Of a stretch of 64,000 nt of DNA, positions 35,631 through 44,010 are shown one piece after another (the stretch's first letter is position 1; each line of letters opens with the position of its first letter). Position numbers and translations under genes: made by a program. The stretch is from Lysobacter sp. TY2-98 (GTDB lineage Bacteria; Pseudomonadota; Gammaproteobacteria; Xanthomonadales; Xanthomonadaceae), in contig NZ_CP031413.1 of NCBI RefSeq assembly GCF_003367355.1, positions 2,870,001-2,934,000 of the forward strand, in the 5' to 3' direction. The notes beneath the pieces were generated by a model. It was not told where the DNA came from and did no database searches. It saw only the letters and a program-made list of their open reading frames with translations.

Positions 35631-38600
35631 TCAGGCGACGCGGACGAGCCGCAGCGGGTTGTCCCATTCGCGCAGCAGCTCGGCCTCGCGTGCCTTGGCC
35701 TTCTCGAGGTGCGCTTCTTTGACGTGCCCGTAGCCGCGGATGTGTTCCGGGATCGACGCGATCTGCGCGGCGAGGTCGACGTTGCCGGCATCGAGCTTGC
35801 CCAGCAGGCCTTCGAGGGTGCGCATGTAGTCGGCGATGAGCTGGCGCTCCATGCGACGCTCGTGGGTCTTTCCGAACACGTCGAACGCGGTGCCGCGCAG
35901 GCCGCGCAGCTTCGCGAGCAGCTTGAATGCGGTGAACACCCACGGGCCGTAGGCCTTCTTGACGCCGCGACCCTGCGCGTCCTTCTTCGATAGCATCGGC
36001 GGCGCGAGGTGGAAGCGCAGCTTGTAGTCGCCTTCGAACTGCTCGCGCACGCGACGCTCGAACTCGCCGCTGGTGTACAAGCGCGCGACTTCGTATTCGT
36101 CCTTGTAGGCCATCAGCTTGAACGCATAGCGCGCGACGGCTTCGGCGAGATCCGTGCTGCCCGGCGCCTTCGCTTCTTCCGCGCTGCGCACCTTCGCGAC
36201 GAAGTCGGCATAGCGCTTCGCGTACGCCGCATTCTGGTACTCGGTGAGGAACTTCACGCGGCGCGCGATCACCTCGTCCAGCGAACGCGACAGACGCGCG
36301 TCGTCGAGCGGCATCGCGATCACGTTGTCGTCGGCGTGCGAGGGCACGTGGCGCAGGTCGTCGTGGTCGGGCATCACGCGCGGGATGCTCGGGCCGCCGG
36401 CCTCGTGGCCTTCCCACTGCGCGGGCGGCAGCATCGGCAGCGCGTGCGGCGTGGCCTCGGCGGCGGTGCGGCGGTTCGTCTTGAGGCCGGCCGCCTCCGC
36501 GACGGCCTGCGGATCGATCGCGGCTAGGCGGCCCCACGTGAACGCGGTCTTGTTCATCTCGATGGCGGCGCCGTTGAGCTCGACCGCGCGCATCAGCGCG
36601 TCGAACGACACCGGCACCAGGCCCTGCTGCCAGGCATAGCCGAGCATGAAGAGGTTGGTCGCGATGGCATCGCCCAGTAGCGCAGTGGCGAGCTGCGTCG
36701 CATCGACCACGTGCGGTTCGCCGCCGTCGAGCGCGCGACGCACGGCGTCGACGATGTCGGCGGCCGGGAAGTCCATGTCGGGACGCGTGGTGAACGTGCC
36801 GGGCATCGCCTCGTAGCTGTTGAGCACGACCTGCGTGCGGCCCGAGCGCACCTTCGACAGCGCCCAGTAGTCGTTGACGACGACCATGTCGCAGCCGAGT
36901 ACGAGGTCGGCTTCACCCGCCGCGATGCGCACGGCATGGATGTCGGCGGGCGTGTTCGCGATGCGGATGTGCGTGGTGACCGCGCCGCCCTTCTGCGCGA
37001 GGCCGGTCTGGTCGAGCACCGACGCACCCTTGCCTTCGAGGTGCCCCGCCATGCCGAGCAGCGCGCCGATCGTGACGACGCCGGTGCCGCCCACGCCGGT
37101 GATGAGGATGTTCCACGGCTTGTCGAGCGCCGGCAGCTGCGGCATCGGCAGATCGTTGAGACGATCCTTCGCGCTCGACCCCTTCTTCTTGCGCAGCGTG
37201 CCGCCTTCGACGGTGACGAAGCTCGGGCAGAAGCCTTCGACGCAGCTGAAGTCCTTGTTGCAGTTGCTCTGGTCGATCTCGCGCTTGCGACCGAACTCGG
37301 TTTCCTTCGGCAGCACGGAGACGCAGAACGACTTCTTGCCGCAGTCGCCGCAGCCTTCGCAGACCAGCGAGTTCACGACGACGCGCTTCTGCGGGTCGAC
37401 CATCTTCCCGCGCTTGCGGCGACGGCGCTTTTCGGTCGCGCAGGTCTGGTCGTAGATCAGCACCGTTACGCCCTTGATCTCGCGCAGGCGCTTCTGGACG
37501 TTGTCGAGTTCGCGGCGGTCGAGGAATTCGACGCCGGCGGGGAAGATGGAGTGATCGCTCCACTTCTCGATGTCGTCGGACAGCAGCACGATCGTCTGCA
37601 CGCCTTCGGACCGCACCTGGTGCGCGATCTGCGGCACCGACAGCGTGCCGTCGACCGGCTGGCCGCCCGTCATCGCGACCGCGTCGTTGTAGAGGATCTT
37701 GTAGGTGATGTTGACGCCGGCGGCGATCGACTGGCGGATCGCCAGCGAACCGCTGTGGAAATACGTGCCGTCGCCGAGGTTCTGGAACACGTGCGGCGTT
37801 TCGGTGAACGCGGCCTGGCCCGCCCACGTCACGCCTTCGCCGCCCATGTGCGTGAACGTGTCGGTGTTCCGATCCATCCACGTGACCATGTAATGGCAGC
37901 CGATGCCCGCCATCGCGCGGCTGCCTTCCGGCACCACCGTCGACGTATTGTGCGGACAGCCCGAGCAGTAGTGCGGCACGCGCGGGAACGCGGCGCGCGG
38001 CAGTGCGAGTTCGGACTCCTTCTGTTCCATCCACGCGAGCACGTCGCGGATGTGCGAGGAGTCGTGGAAGCGCTGGATCCGCTGCGCGATCACGCGCGCG
38101 ATGCGCGCGGGCGTCAGTTCCGACGTCGACGGCAGGATCCATTCGCCGCTTTCGTCGTACTTGCCGACGACCGACGGGCGCTCCGGCCAGTTGTACATCT
38201 GCTCCTTCATCTGGCTCTCGATGAAGGACAGCTTTTCCTCGACGACGAGGATGTCGCTCAATCCACGCGCGAACGCACGCAGACCGACGGGCTCGAGCGG
38301 CCACGTCATGCCGACCTTGTAGACGCGGATGCCGAGATCGCGGCAGGCGCGCTCGTCGAGGCCGAGGTATTCGAGTGCCTGCAGCACGTCGAGATACGAC
38401 TTGCCGGTGGTGATGATGCCCAGGCGCGCATCGGGCGAATCGATGACGACGCGATCGATCTTGTTCGCGCGCGAGAACGCCTGCGCCGCCTTCACCGCGT
38501 ACTGGTGCAGGCGCATTTCCTGGTTCAGCGGCGGGTCCGGCCAGCGGATGTTGAGCCCGCCGTCAGGCATCTCGAAATCGGTCGGAATGACGATGTCGAG

Positions 38601-39314
38601 CGCCAGCGGATTGGCGTCGACCGAGGCGGACGACTCCACCGTCTCCGCGATCGTCTTGAAGCCGACCCAGCGGCCCGTGTAGCGGCTCATCGCCCAGCCC
38701 ACGAGGCCCATGTCGAGGATGTCCTGCACGCCGGCCGGGTTCAGCACCGGCATCAGCGCACTGACGAATTCGTGCTCGGACCCGTGCGGCAGGGTCGAAG
38801 AGCGACACGCATGGTCATCTGCTGCCAGCGCGAGCACGCCGCCGTGCTTCGCGGTGCCGGCGGCGTTGGCGTGCTTGAACACGTCGCCGCAGCGGTCGAC
38901 GCCGGGGCCCTTGCCGTACCACATGCCGTAGACGCCATCGACCTTCGAGCCCGGGAACAGGCCCGTCTGCTGCGTGCCCCAGACCATCGTCGCGCCCAGG
39001 TCCTCGTTGAGGCCCGGGGTGAACTTCACGCCCGCGCCTTCGAGGTGCTTCTTCGCGCGCCAGAGCTCGAGGTCGAAGCCGCCGAGCGGCGAGCCGCGGT
39101 AGCCGGACACGAAGCCGCCGGTGTTCAGCCCGGCGGCCTGGTCGCGCAGGCGCTGCATCAGCGGCAGGCGCACGAGGGCCTGCACGCCCGACAGGTAGAT
39201 GCGCCCGTCGACGCGGCTGTACTTGTGGTCGAGGGTGTAGTCGGGGTCGACGACGGAACGCGTCAGGCCCGTGTCGGCCGAGGCGGGCGACGAAAGTTCG
39301 GCGGTGCTGGTCAT
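35631..39314 (-). CDS. Indolepyruvate ferredoxin oxidoreductase, fused alpha-beta type
   Basis: A 1227-residue enzyme of the large fused indolepyruvate:ferredoxin oxidoreductase family. It uses TPP to decarboxylate arylpyruvates (or related 2-oxoacids) oxidatively to acyl-CoA. The N-terminal pyrimidine-binding domain has GGFVSGYRGSPLGGFD. The TPP-binding middle domain has HYCSGCPHNTSTVVPEGSRAMAGIGCHYM and GDGTYFHSG. A cysteine cluster near residue 650 (VCEGCGDCGKKSFC, then CNKDFSCVEGFCP) fits Fe-S binding. The gamma/POR C domain has ITGVGGTGVVTIGALLGMAGHL. It is monocistronic and ends in a strong terminator. Confidence 0.9.
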   Translation of the reverse strand: MTSTAELSSPASADTGLTRSVVDPDYTLDHKYSRVDGRIYLSGVQALVRLPLMQRLRDQAAGLNTGGFVSGYRGSPLGGFDLELWRAKKHLEGAGVKFTPGLNEDLGATMVWGTQQTGLFPGSKVDGVYGMWYGKGPGVDRCGDVFKHANAAGTAKHGGVLALAADDHACRSSTLPHGSEHEFVSALMPVLNPAGVQDILDMGLVGWAMSRYTGRWVGFKTIAETVESSASVDANPLALDIVIPTDFEMPDGGLNIRWPDPPLNQEMRLHQYAVKAAQAFSRANKIDRVVIDSPDARLGIITTGKSYLDVLQALEYLGLDERACRDLGIRVYKVGMTWPLEPVGLRAFARGLSDILVVEEKLSFIESQMKEQMYNWPERPSVVGKYDESGEWILPSTSELTPARIARVIAQRIQRFHDSSHIRDVLAWMEQKESELALPRAAFPRVPHYCSGCPHNTSTVVPEGSRAMAGIGCHYMVTWMDRNTDTFTHMGGEGVTWAGQAAFTETPHVFQNLGDGTYFHSGSLAIRQSIAAGVNITYKILYNDAVAMTGGQPVDGTLSVPQIAHQVRSEGVQTIVLLSDDIEKWSDHSIFPAGVEFLDRRELDNVQKRLREIKGVTVLIYDQTCATEKRRRRKRGKMVDPQKRVVVNSLVCEGCGDCGKKSFCVSVLPKETEFGRKREIDQSNCNKDFSCVEGFCPSFVTVEGGTLRKKKGSSAKDRLNDLPMPQLPALDKPWNILITGVGGTGVVTIGALLGMAGHLEGKGASVLDQTGLAQKGGAVTTHIRIANTPADIHAVRIAAGEADLVLGCDMVVVNDYWALSKVRSGRTQVVLNSYEAMPGTFTTRPDMDFPAADIVDAVRRALDGGEPHVVDATQLATALLGDAIATNLFMLGYAWQQGLVPVSFDALMRAVELNGAAIEMNKTAFTWGRLAAIDPQAVAEAAGLKTNRRTAAEATPHALPMLPPAQWEGHEAGGPSIPRVMPDHDDLRHVPSHADDNVIAMPLDDARLSRSLDEVIARRVKFLTEYQNAAYAKRYADFVAKVRSAEEAKAPGSTDLAEAVARYAFKLMAYKDEYEVARLYTSGEFERRVREQFEGDYKLRFHLAPPMLSKKDAQGRGVKKAYGPWVFTAFKLLAKLRGLRGTAFDVFGKTHERRMERQLIADYMRTLEGLLGKLDAGNVDLAAQIASIPEHIRGYGHVKEAHLEKAKAREAELLREWDNPLRLVRVA

Positions 39315-39532
39315 GCAGGCGGCTCCGGCGCAGCCGGATGGCCGCGGGGTGGCGTCGGGAAGGGAGGCCGGCGGAAGGATTCGACGCGCCGGCAGCGGGC
39401 GAATTCTACCAGTGGCACATGCCAGACCCCGTTCGTACGCGTACGGTCCAGGCCGTTTGGCACCAGAATTGCTTCCCGATGTCGGGCTGCCTCCGCGGCC
39501 ACGTCTTCCGAACCCAGCCAGGTCCCCCGTCC

Positions 39533-40180
39533 ATGATTCGCCGTTCCCTTCTGCCCGCTGCCCTGCTCGCCATCGCCCTTGGTGCCGCTTCGTCCGCCGC
39601 GTTCGCGCAGTCCGTCGAACTGCCGCGCCTGTCCGAGTTCTATTTCGACGCCGACGCGTCCACCGTCCGCCCGGTCCTCGAGCTCAAGGAGAAGACCCCG
39701 GCCGCCGTCGACCGTCTGACCCGCACGGTCGAGCGCAAGCCCGAGGCCGTGCTGGAAACCGCGCAGCTCGCGCACTACGCGATGCAGGGTGGCCAGACCG
39801 ACGTCGGCAACAACCTCTATGCCCGTGCGCTCGCGCGCATCGACCTCACCAACGGCCTGTGGAAGCCGGTGAAGTGGAACTACGGCTGGGATCTGTTCCG
39901 CGCGGGCGCCGTCGAGGACGCGCTGGGCGAATGGGCCGAGATCGGCTCGCGCGGCGTCAACGCCAGCTGGATGCCGACCACCTACGCGCTCGCGCTCTGG
40001 AAGCTCGGCCGCAAGGACGACGCCATCCGCTGGTACGCCGCCGCCGTCCGGACGGAGCCGACCCAGTGGTCGACCACCGCGCAGTACGCGCAGCTATTGC
40101 CGCAGTGGAAGGACGACGAGCGCGCGACGCTCGCCGAAGTGCAGGCCGCGTGGGCCGCCAATCCGCCGAAGTGGCCGTAA
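39533..40180 (+). CDS. Secreted TPR-like hypothetical protein
   Basis: A 215-residue exported protein. Signal peptide MIRRSLLPAALLAIALGAASS... with cleavage at AFA|QS (about 25). The body is helical and resembles tetratricopeptide repeats, with the clearest unit YALALWKLGRKDDAIRWYAAAVRTEP at about 144-169. No catalytic motif is visible. It is alone, 218 nt downstream of the divergent oxidoreductase start. TPR proteins act as protein-interaction scaffolds; partner unknown. Confidence 0.8.
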   Translation: MIRRSLLPAALLAIALGAASSAAFAQSVELPRLSEFYFDADASTVRPVLELKEKTPAAVDRLTRTVERKPEAVLETAQLAHYAMQGGQTDVGNNLYARALARIDLTNGLWKPVKWNYGWDLFRAGAVEDALGEWAEIGSRGVNASWMPTTYALALWKLGRKDDAIRWYAAAVRTEPTQWSTTAQYAQLLPQWKDDERATLAEVQAAWAANPPKWP

Positions 40181-40309
40181 GCGCACACCGCAACTGAGAT
40201 ACGGGATAGCCGCGGTGCAATGCCGCGGCGACGGCGGGCGAGCCCGTCGACACGCCTTGCACGGTCGCGCTTGCTAGATTGCGGCTCCCACGGCCGCTGC
40301 GGGCAGCGC

Positions 40310-40684
40310 TTGAACCGGATACGCATCGCTCTGCTGTTGCTGTTCGCCCTGCCCGCCGCGGCGCAGGAATCGCCATCGCGCGACGCCACCGCACCGTTGC
40401 CCGACATCGAGTTCGCTGCGGACGTCCACATGGACAGCATCCGCTTCGCCAGTGACCCGCAGGCGCAGGTGACGTTCGAAGGCGGTCCGAACCTGCAGCA
40501 GCGCCATGAGGTCGAACGCGAGGGCCTGCCCAAGCCGGTGCAGGGCGGCGCGACCTATCGCAACGTCACCGTGCGCACGACGATCAGCGCGACGCTGCTC
40601 GATCCGCTCGATCCGCTCGATCCGCTTGCCGCGTCATCCGACGCGATGCCTACATCGCCACCACCTCCCGAGGAGCATCCATGA
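40310..40684 (+). CDS. Small secreted protein, TTG start, upstream of the repeat protein
   Basis: A 124-residue protein of unknown function. The TTG at 40310 gives an excellent signal peptide (MNRIRIALLLLFALPAAAQ|ES); the in-frame ATG at 40220 would add 30 Arg-rich residues in front of it. The mature part contains DIEFAADVHMDSIRFASDPQ and a short tandem DPLDPLDPL encoded by three GATCCGCTC copies (40607-40629). Its stop overlaps the next ATG by four bases (ATGA), so the two secreted proteins are probably made together. A TAGATT -10-like box sits at 40275-40280. Confidence 0.65.
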   Translation: MNRIRIALLLLFALPAAAQESPSRDATAPLPDIEFAADVHMDSIRFASDPQAQVTFEGGPNLQQRHEVEREGLPKPVQGGATYRNVTVRTTISATLLDPLDPLDPLAASSDAMPTSPPPPEEHP

Positions 40685-41478
40685 CCCGTCCATTCCCGCG
40701 CGCGTTCGCGTGCGCGCTGCTGTTCGCTGCCACGCCGCTCGCCTTCGCCCAGCAGTCGACCGCCTCCACGTCCGCCACGACGGCGACGCCGGTCGACCGC
40801 AGCGTCACGCCGGTAAGCCGCGTCGGCACGACGGGCACCACGGGTTATCGCGCCTCCTCGAGCAGCGACGAGCCGGATGTGCTGCTCGACATTCCCAACC
40901 TCTCCGTCGACGAGATCAAGCTCGACGTGCAGAACCTGCAGGCGCACATCGCGCTCAACGCGCAGCTCGCCAACCTGCTCAAGCTCAACGCCGGCGCCGA
41001 CGTCGGCATCGAGCGCGTCAACGTGCAGATCAAGGGCGTCAAGGCGCAGGCGCTGCTGAAGGTGCGCCTGGACAATGTCGCCGCGATCATCGACCGCACG
41101 CTGACCACCATCGATCGCAATCCGCAGATCCTCACCAAGCTGCTCGACTCGGTCGACAAGACGGTCGGCACCGTCGGCGGCGTGGCGAACAATGCGATCC
41201 GTCCGGGCGGTGTGGTCGACCGCACCGTCGGCACGGTCGGCAATGTGGCGAACACGGCGGTGCAGCCGGGTGGTGTCGTCGATCGCACGGTGGGCACCGT
41301 GGGCAACGTTGCGTCCGACGCGCTCAAGCCGGGCAGCGTGCTGTCGTCGACGGTGAACTCGCTGGGCCAGACGGTGCAGCGCGTGGTCGATGCGTCCGGC
41401 AACATCGTCGAGCGTACGCTCGATGCGGGCGGCAAGGTATTGAGCTCACGCGTGGTGCAGTCGGCCGGTTCGCGCTGA
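40681..41478 (+). CDS. Secreted protein with three 21-residue VDRTVGTVGNVA repeats
   Basis: A 265-residue exported protein with signal peptide MTRPFPRAFACALLFAATPLAFA|QQ. A Thr/Ser-rich region is followed by an amphipathic stretch (about 67-157: VLLDIPNLSVDEIKLDVQNLQAHIALNAQLANLLKL). Then come three consecutive 21-residue repeats at 158-178, 179-199 and 200-220 (consensus VDRTVGTVGNVANTAVQPGGV; nt 41152-41340). The tail is similar but decayed (STVNSLGQTVQRVVDASGNIVERT). I recognise no family. The repeats look like a membrane- or surface-associating helix with regular Thr/Val spacing. It is translationally coupled to the preceding small secreted gene. Confidence 0.7.
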   Translation: MTRPFPRAFACALLFAATPLAFAQQSTASTSATTATPVDRSVTPVSRVGTTGTTGYRASSSSDEPDVLLDIPNLSVDEIKLDVQNLQAHIALNAQLANLLKLNAGADVGIERVNVQIKGVKAQALLKVRLDNVAAIIDRTLTTIDRNPQILTKLLDSVDKTVGTVGGVANNAIRPGGVVDRTVGTVGNVANTAVQPGGVVDRTVGTVGNVASDALKPGSVLSSTVNSLGQTVQRVVDASGNIVERTLDAGGKVLSSRVVQSAGSR

Positions 41479-41654
41479 CCGACGGCGTCGATCGGTCTCG
41501 CGCATCGGCCTGACGATGCCGCACGCCAGGCATCCAGACGGGAAGCGTGGCGCCGTGACGCGCGGCGTCGCGACCGACCCCGGCTGAACCGCAGCGGCGC
41601 GCTCCGCCACCGCTGCACGCGTCCTGCACGACAGCGGCTGCAGCATCCGCCGCC

Positions 41655-42581
41655 ATGATCGATGCTCACCCCAACGGCCCTGTCCCGCTGATCGTCAACA
41701 TCGGCGCGCGTGCAGGCAAGGATCTCGACGCCGACGCGGTGCGCCGCGCGTTCGCCGCACACGGCGTCGCGGTCGACGTGCACCGCGTCGAGGGCGACGC
41801 GATCGCGAAGACGGTGCGCACCGCGCTCGACGGCGGCGCGCGCACCGTGATCGCCGCCGGTGGCGACGGCACGGTCAATGCGGTCGCGAGCGAGCTGCTG
41901 GAACGCGAGGATGCGGTGCTCGGCGTGCTGCCGGTCGGCACGCTCAATCATTTCGCACGCGACTTGGGCATGCCGGTCGAACTCGATGAGGCCGCCGCCG
42001 TCATCGCAGCGGGCCACGCGCGATCGGTGGACGTCGGTGAGGTCGACGACGCGCTGTTCCTCAACAACGCGAGCCTGGGTCTTTATCCGGCGATGGTGGT
42101 GCAGCGCGAGGCGCTGCAGCGCACGCATGGCCTGGGCAAGTGGCCAGCGCTCGCGCGCGCCGCGTGGTCGGTGCTGCGGCACCCGCGCTCGTTCTCGCTG
42201 GAACTGCAGGTGGACGGCCGCACCTTGCACTGCCGCACGCCGTTCGTTTTCGTCGGCAACAATCCCTACGTGCTCGAAGGGCCGCGCGCCGGGCAGCGCA
42301 ACTGCCTGGACGCCGGACGTCTGTGCGTGCACGTGCTGCGCACGGCGTCGCCGCTCGCGCTGGTCGGGCTGGCGCTGCGGGCGTTGTTCGGTCGCCTCTC
42401 GGAAAGCGACGAACTCGACCAGATGTCGACCACCGAGCTCGTCGTGCAGGCGCATCACCCGCAGGTGCGTCTCGCGCGCGACGGCGAAGTCGCGATGGCC
42501 GCCGCGCCGGTGCACTTTCGCGTGCGCCCACGCGCTTTGCGGGTGATCGCACCGCCGGAGTCCGCCACGGGAGACCGCTGA
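41655..42581 (+). CDS. Diacylglycerol kinase-family lipid kinase
   Basis: A 308-residue protein of the DAGK/YegS/LCB kinase fold, which phosphorylates diacylglycerol or another lipid with ATP. The nucleotide-binding GGDGT motif is at 69-73 (AAGGDGTVNAVA), followed by VLPVGTLNHFARDLG (91-105), both typical of bacterial YegS/DgkB-like enzymes. The lipid substrate cannot be assigned. Its stop and the next ATG share one base (TGATG), so it is coupled to the metallophosphoesterase gene. Confidence 0.88.
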   Translation: MIDAHPNGPVPLIVNIGARAGKDLDADAVRRAFAAHGVAVDVHRVEGDAIAKTVRTALDGGARTVIAAGGDGTVNAVASELLEREDAVLGVLPVGTLNHFARDLGMPVELDEAAAVIAAGHARSVDVGEVDDALFLNNASLGLYPAMVVQREALQRTHGLGKWPALARAAWSVLRHPRSFSLELQVDGRTLHCRTPFVFVGNNPYVLEGPRAGQRNCLDAGRLCVHVLRTASPLALVGLALRALFGRLSESDELDQMSTTELVVQAHHPQVRLARDGEVAMAAAPVHFRVRPRALRVIAPPESATGDR

Positions 42582-43417
42582 TGCGCACCGTCGTCCACAT
42601 CTCCGACCTGCATTTCGGCCGCGTGGAGCCGACGCTGCTCGCGCCGTTGCGCCGCGCCATCGTCGATGCCAGACCCGATGTCGTCGTCGTGTCCGGCGAT
42701 CTCACGCAGCGCGCGCGCAAGGCGCAGTTCGAAGAGGCGCGCGATTTCCTCGCCACGCTGCCGGGTCCGCAGATCGTGGTACCGGGCAATCACGACGTGC
42801 CGCTGTACGACGTTGCACGCCGCTTCCTGTCGCCGCTCACGCGCTTCCATCGCTACATCACCGACGTCGAAATGCCCGTCTTCATCGATGACGAGATCGT
42901 GGTGGTCGGCGTCAACACCGCGCGCTCGCTGACGTTCAAGGGCGGCCGCATCAACGTCGAGCAGGTGCGCGAGATCGAGCGGCATTTCCACGGCCTGCCC
43001 GAACATGTAACGCGCATCGTGGTCACGCACCACCCCTTCGACGTGCCCGAAGGCGGCGACGAAGACGATCTGCTCGGGCGCGCGCCGATGGCGATGGTGG
43101 AATTCGCCAAGGCCGAAGTCGATGTGTTCCTGTCCGGCCATCTGCATCGCAGCAACATCGGAACGACGGCCCACCGCTACCGCATCGAAGGCTTCGCCGC
43201 GCTCGTGATCCAGGCCGGCACGGCGACGTCGACGCGCGAACGCGACGAGGCGAACGCGTTCAACGTGCTGCGCATCGGTGCGGTGGACTCGCTGCAGGTG
43301 CAGACGTGGCGGTGGTCGGCGGAGCGTCAGGCCTTCGTGGTCGAAGCCGAACTCGACTACCGCTACGTGCACGGCACCGGCTGGCAGCCCGCGAACGACG
43401 CGACAGCGCCCGACTGA
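42581..43417 (+). CDS. Calcineurin-like metallophosphoesterase
   Basis: A 278-residue cytosolic metallophosphoesterase. All five metal-binding blocks are present: ISDLHFG (7-13), VVSGDLT (about 39-45), VVPGNHDVPLY, VTHHPFD and FLSGHLHRSN. This layout is shared with CpdA-type and related phosphodiesterases, but the substrate is unknown. It is translationally coupled to the lipid kinase upstream, which hints at a lipid or nucleotide phosphoester substrate in the same pathway; this last point is inference. Confidence 0.88.
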   Translation: MRTVVHISDLHFGRVEPTLLAPLRRAIVDARPDVVVVSGDLTQRARKAQFEEARDFLATLPGPQIVVPGNHDVPLYDVARRFLSPLTRFHRYITDVEMPVFIDDEIVVVGVNTARSLTFKGGRINVEQVREIERHFHGLPEHVTRIVVTHHPFDVPEGGDEDDLLGRAPMAMVEFAKAEVDVFLSGHLHRSNIGTTAHRYRIEGFAALVIQAGTATSTRERDEANAFNVLRIGAVDSLQVQTWRWSAERQAFVVEAELDYRYVHGTGWQPANDATAPD

Positions 43418-43462
43418 CCCAGTGCGTCACCCGACCGGACGGAAACGCCCCGCACGCACGCC

Positions 43463-43666
43463 TCAACCGAAACGCGCGAACTCCACGTAGCCGTCGTCGT
43501 TCGCGACCATCGCGCACGTCGTGCGGCCGGACCGCACATGGAACTCGTGCGCGACGCTTTCGGCCGCGCGCTCGGCCCAGTCGCGGGTGTCGATCCATTC
43601 GGCGTGGCCGCAGGGACGACGCAGCAGCCAGCCGTCTTCAATCGGTTCGATGACGATGCGCTGCAT
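43463..43666 (-). CDS. Small hypothetical protein (67 residues)
   Basis: A 67-residue protein starting MQRIVIEPIEDGWLLRRPC. The pattern of a short beta-hairpin (IEPIEDGWLLRRP) followed by an amphipathic helix (RDWAERAAESVAHEFH) resembles DUF2188-type small proteins, but the match is loose. I prefer the ATG at 43666, because the in-frame region up to 43885 uses rare AGA/CAA/AAA codons. It is an isolated minus-strand gene, convergent with the metallophosphoesterase gene. Confidence 0.5.
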   Translation of the reverse strand: MQRIVIEPIEDGWLLRRPCGHAEWIDTRDWAERAAESVAHEFHVRSGRTTCAMVANDDGYVEFARFG

Positions 43667-44010
43667 GGCGGTTTCGACCGGTTTGGGGTGACGGCAGTGT
43701 CCGCCGCCGCCCGCAGCGAGGCAGTCGGCGCATCTGGTGCCCGTCCGTCGGATTTGTCTGATCGAGCGTGCGTCCATGGACATGGATGCCGTCCCTCGCG
43801 GGAAGGCCCGTTCCGGCCCGGCCGGCCCCCTCCGCGCCTTTAACCCCTTGGGCCGCCGGCCCGCGTTCGATGTCCGCGGCGTCACGGATTGCGGTGGCCC
43901 TGGACGATGAACCGCTCAGGGCCCCGCAGTAAGTCGCTGTACACGCTCGGATATTTCACGGAACATCGCGCCGCCCGCGGCTACCGCCCGGGCTCAACAG
44001 GGGGAAATCG
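43667..44010. other. Intergenic region upstream of the two-partner secretion operon
   Basis: 344 nt without a convincing gene. GC-rich palindromic clusters lie at about 43795-43860 (GGCCCGTTCCGGCCCGGCCGGCC). GATATT at 43951-43956 is the only plausible -10 element for the tps operon. A GGGGGA Shine-Dalgarno sequence (43999-44004) precedes the tpsB ATG. Confidence 0.4.

Noticed and set aside
36711..39536. A 941-codon open frame antisense to the indolepyruvate oxidoreductase
   Set aside because: It is a shadow frame of a strongly supported gene; its translation is Arg/His/Asp-rich and lacks motifs.
43667..43885. N-terminal extension of the 67-residue gene including a CADCLAAGGGGHC motif
   Set aside because: The stretch uses rare codons (AGA, CAA, CGA, AAA) atypical of this genome, and no ribosome-binding site is seen, so the start at 43666 is preferred.
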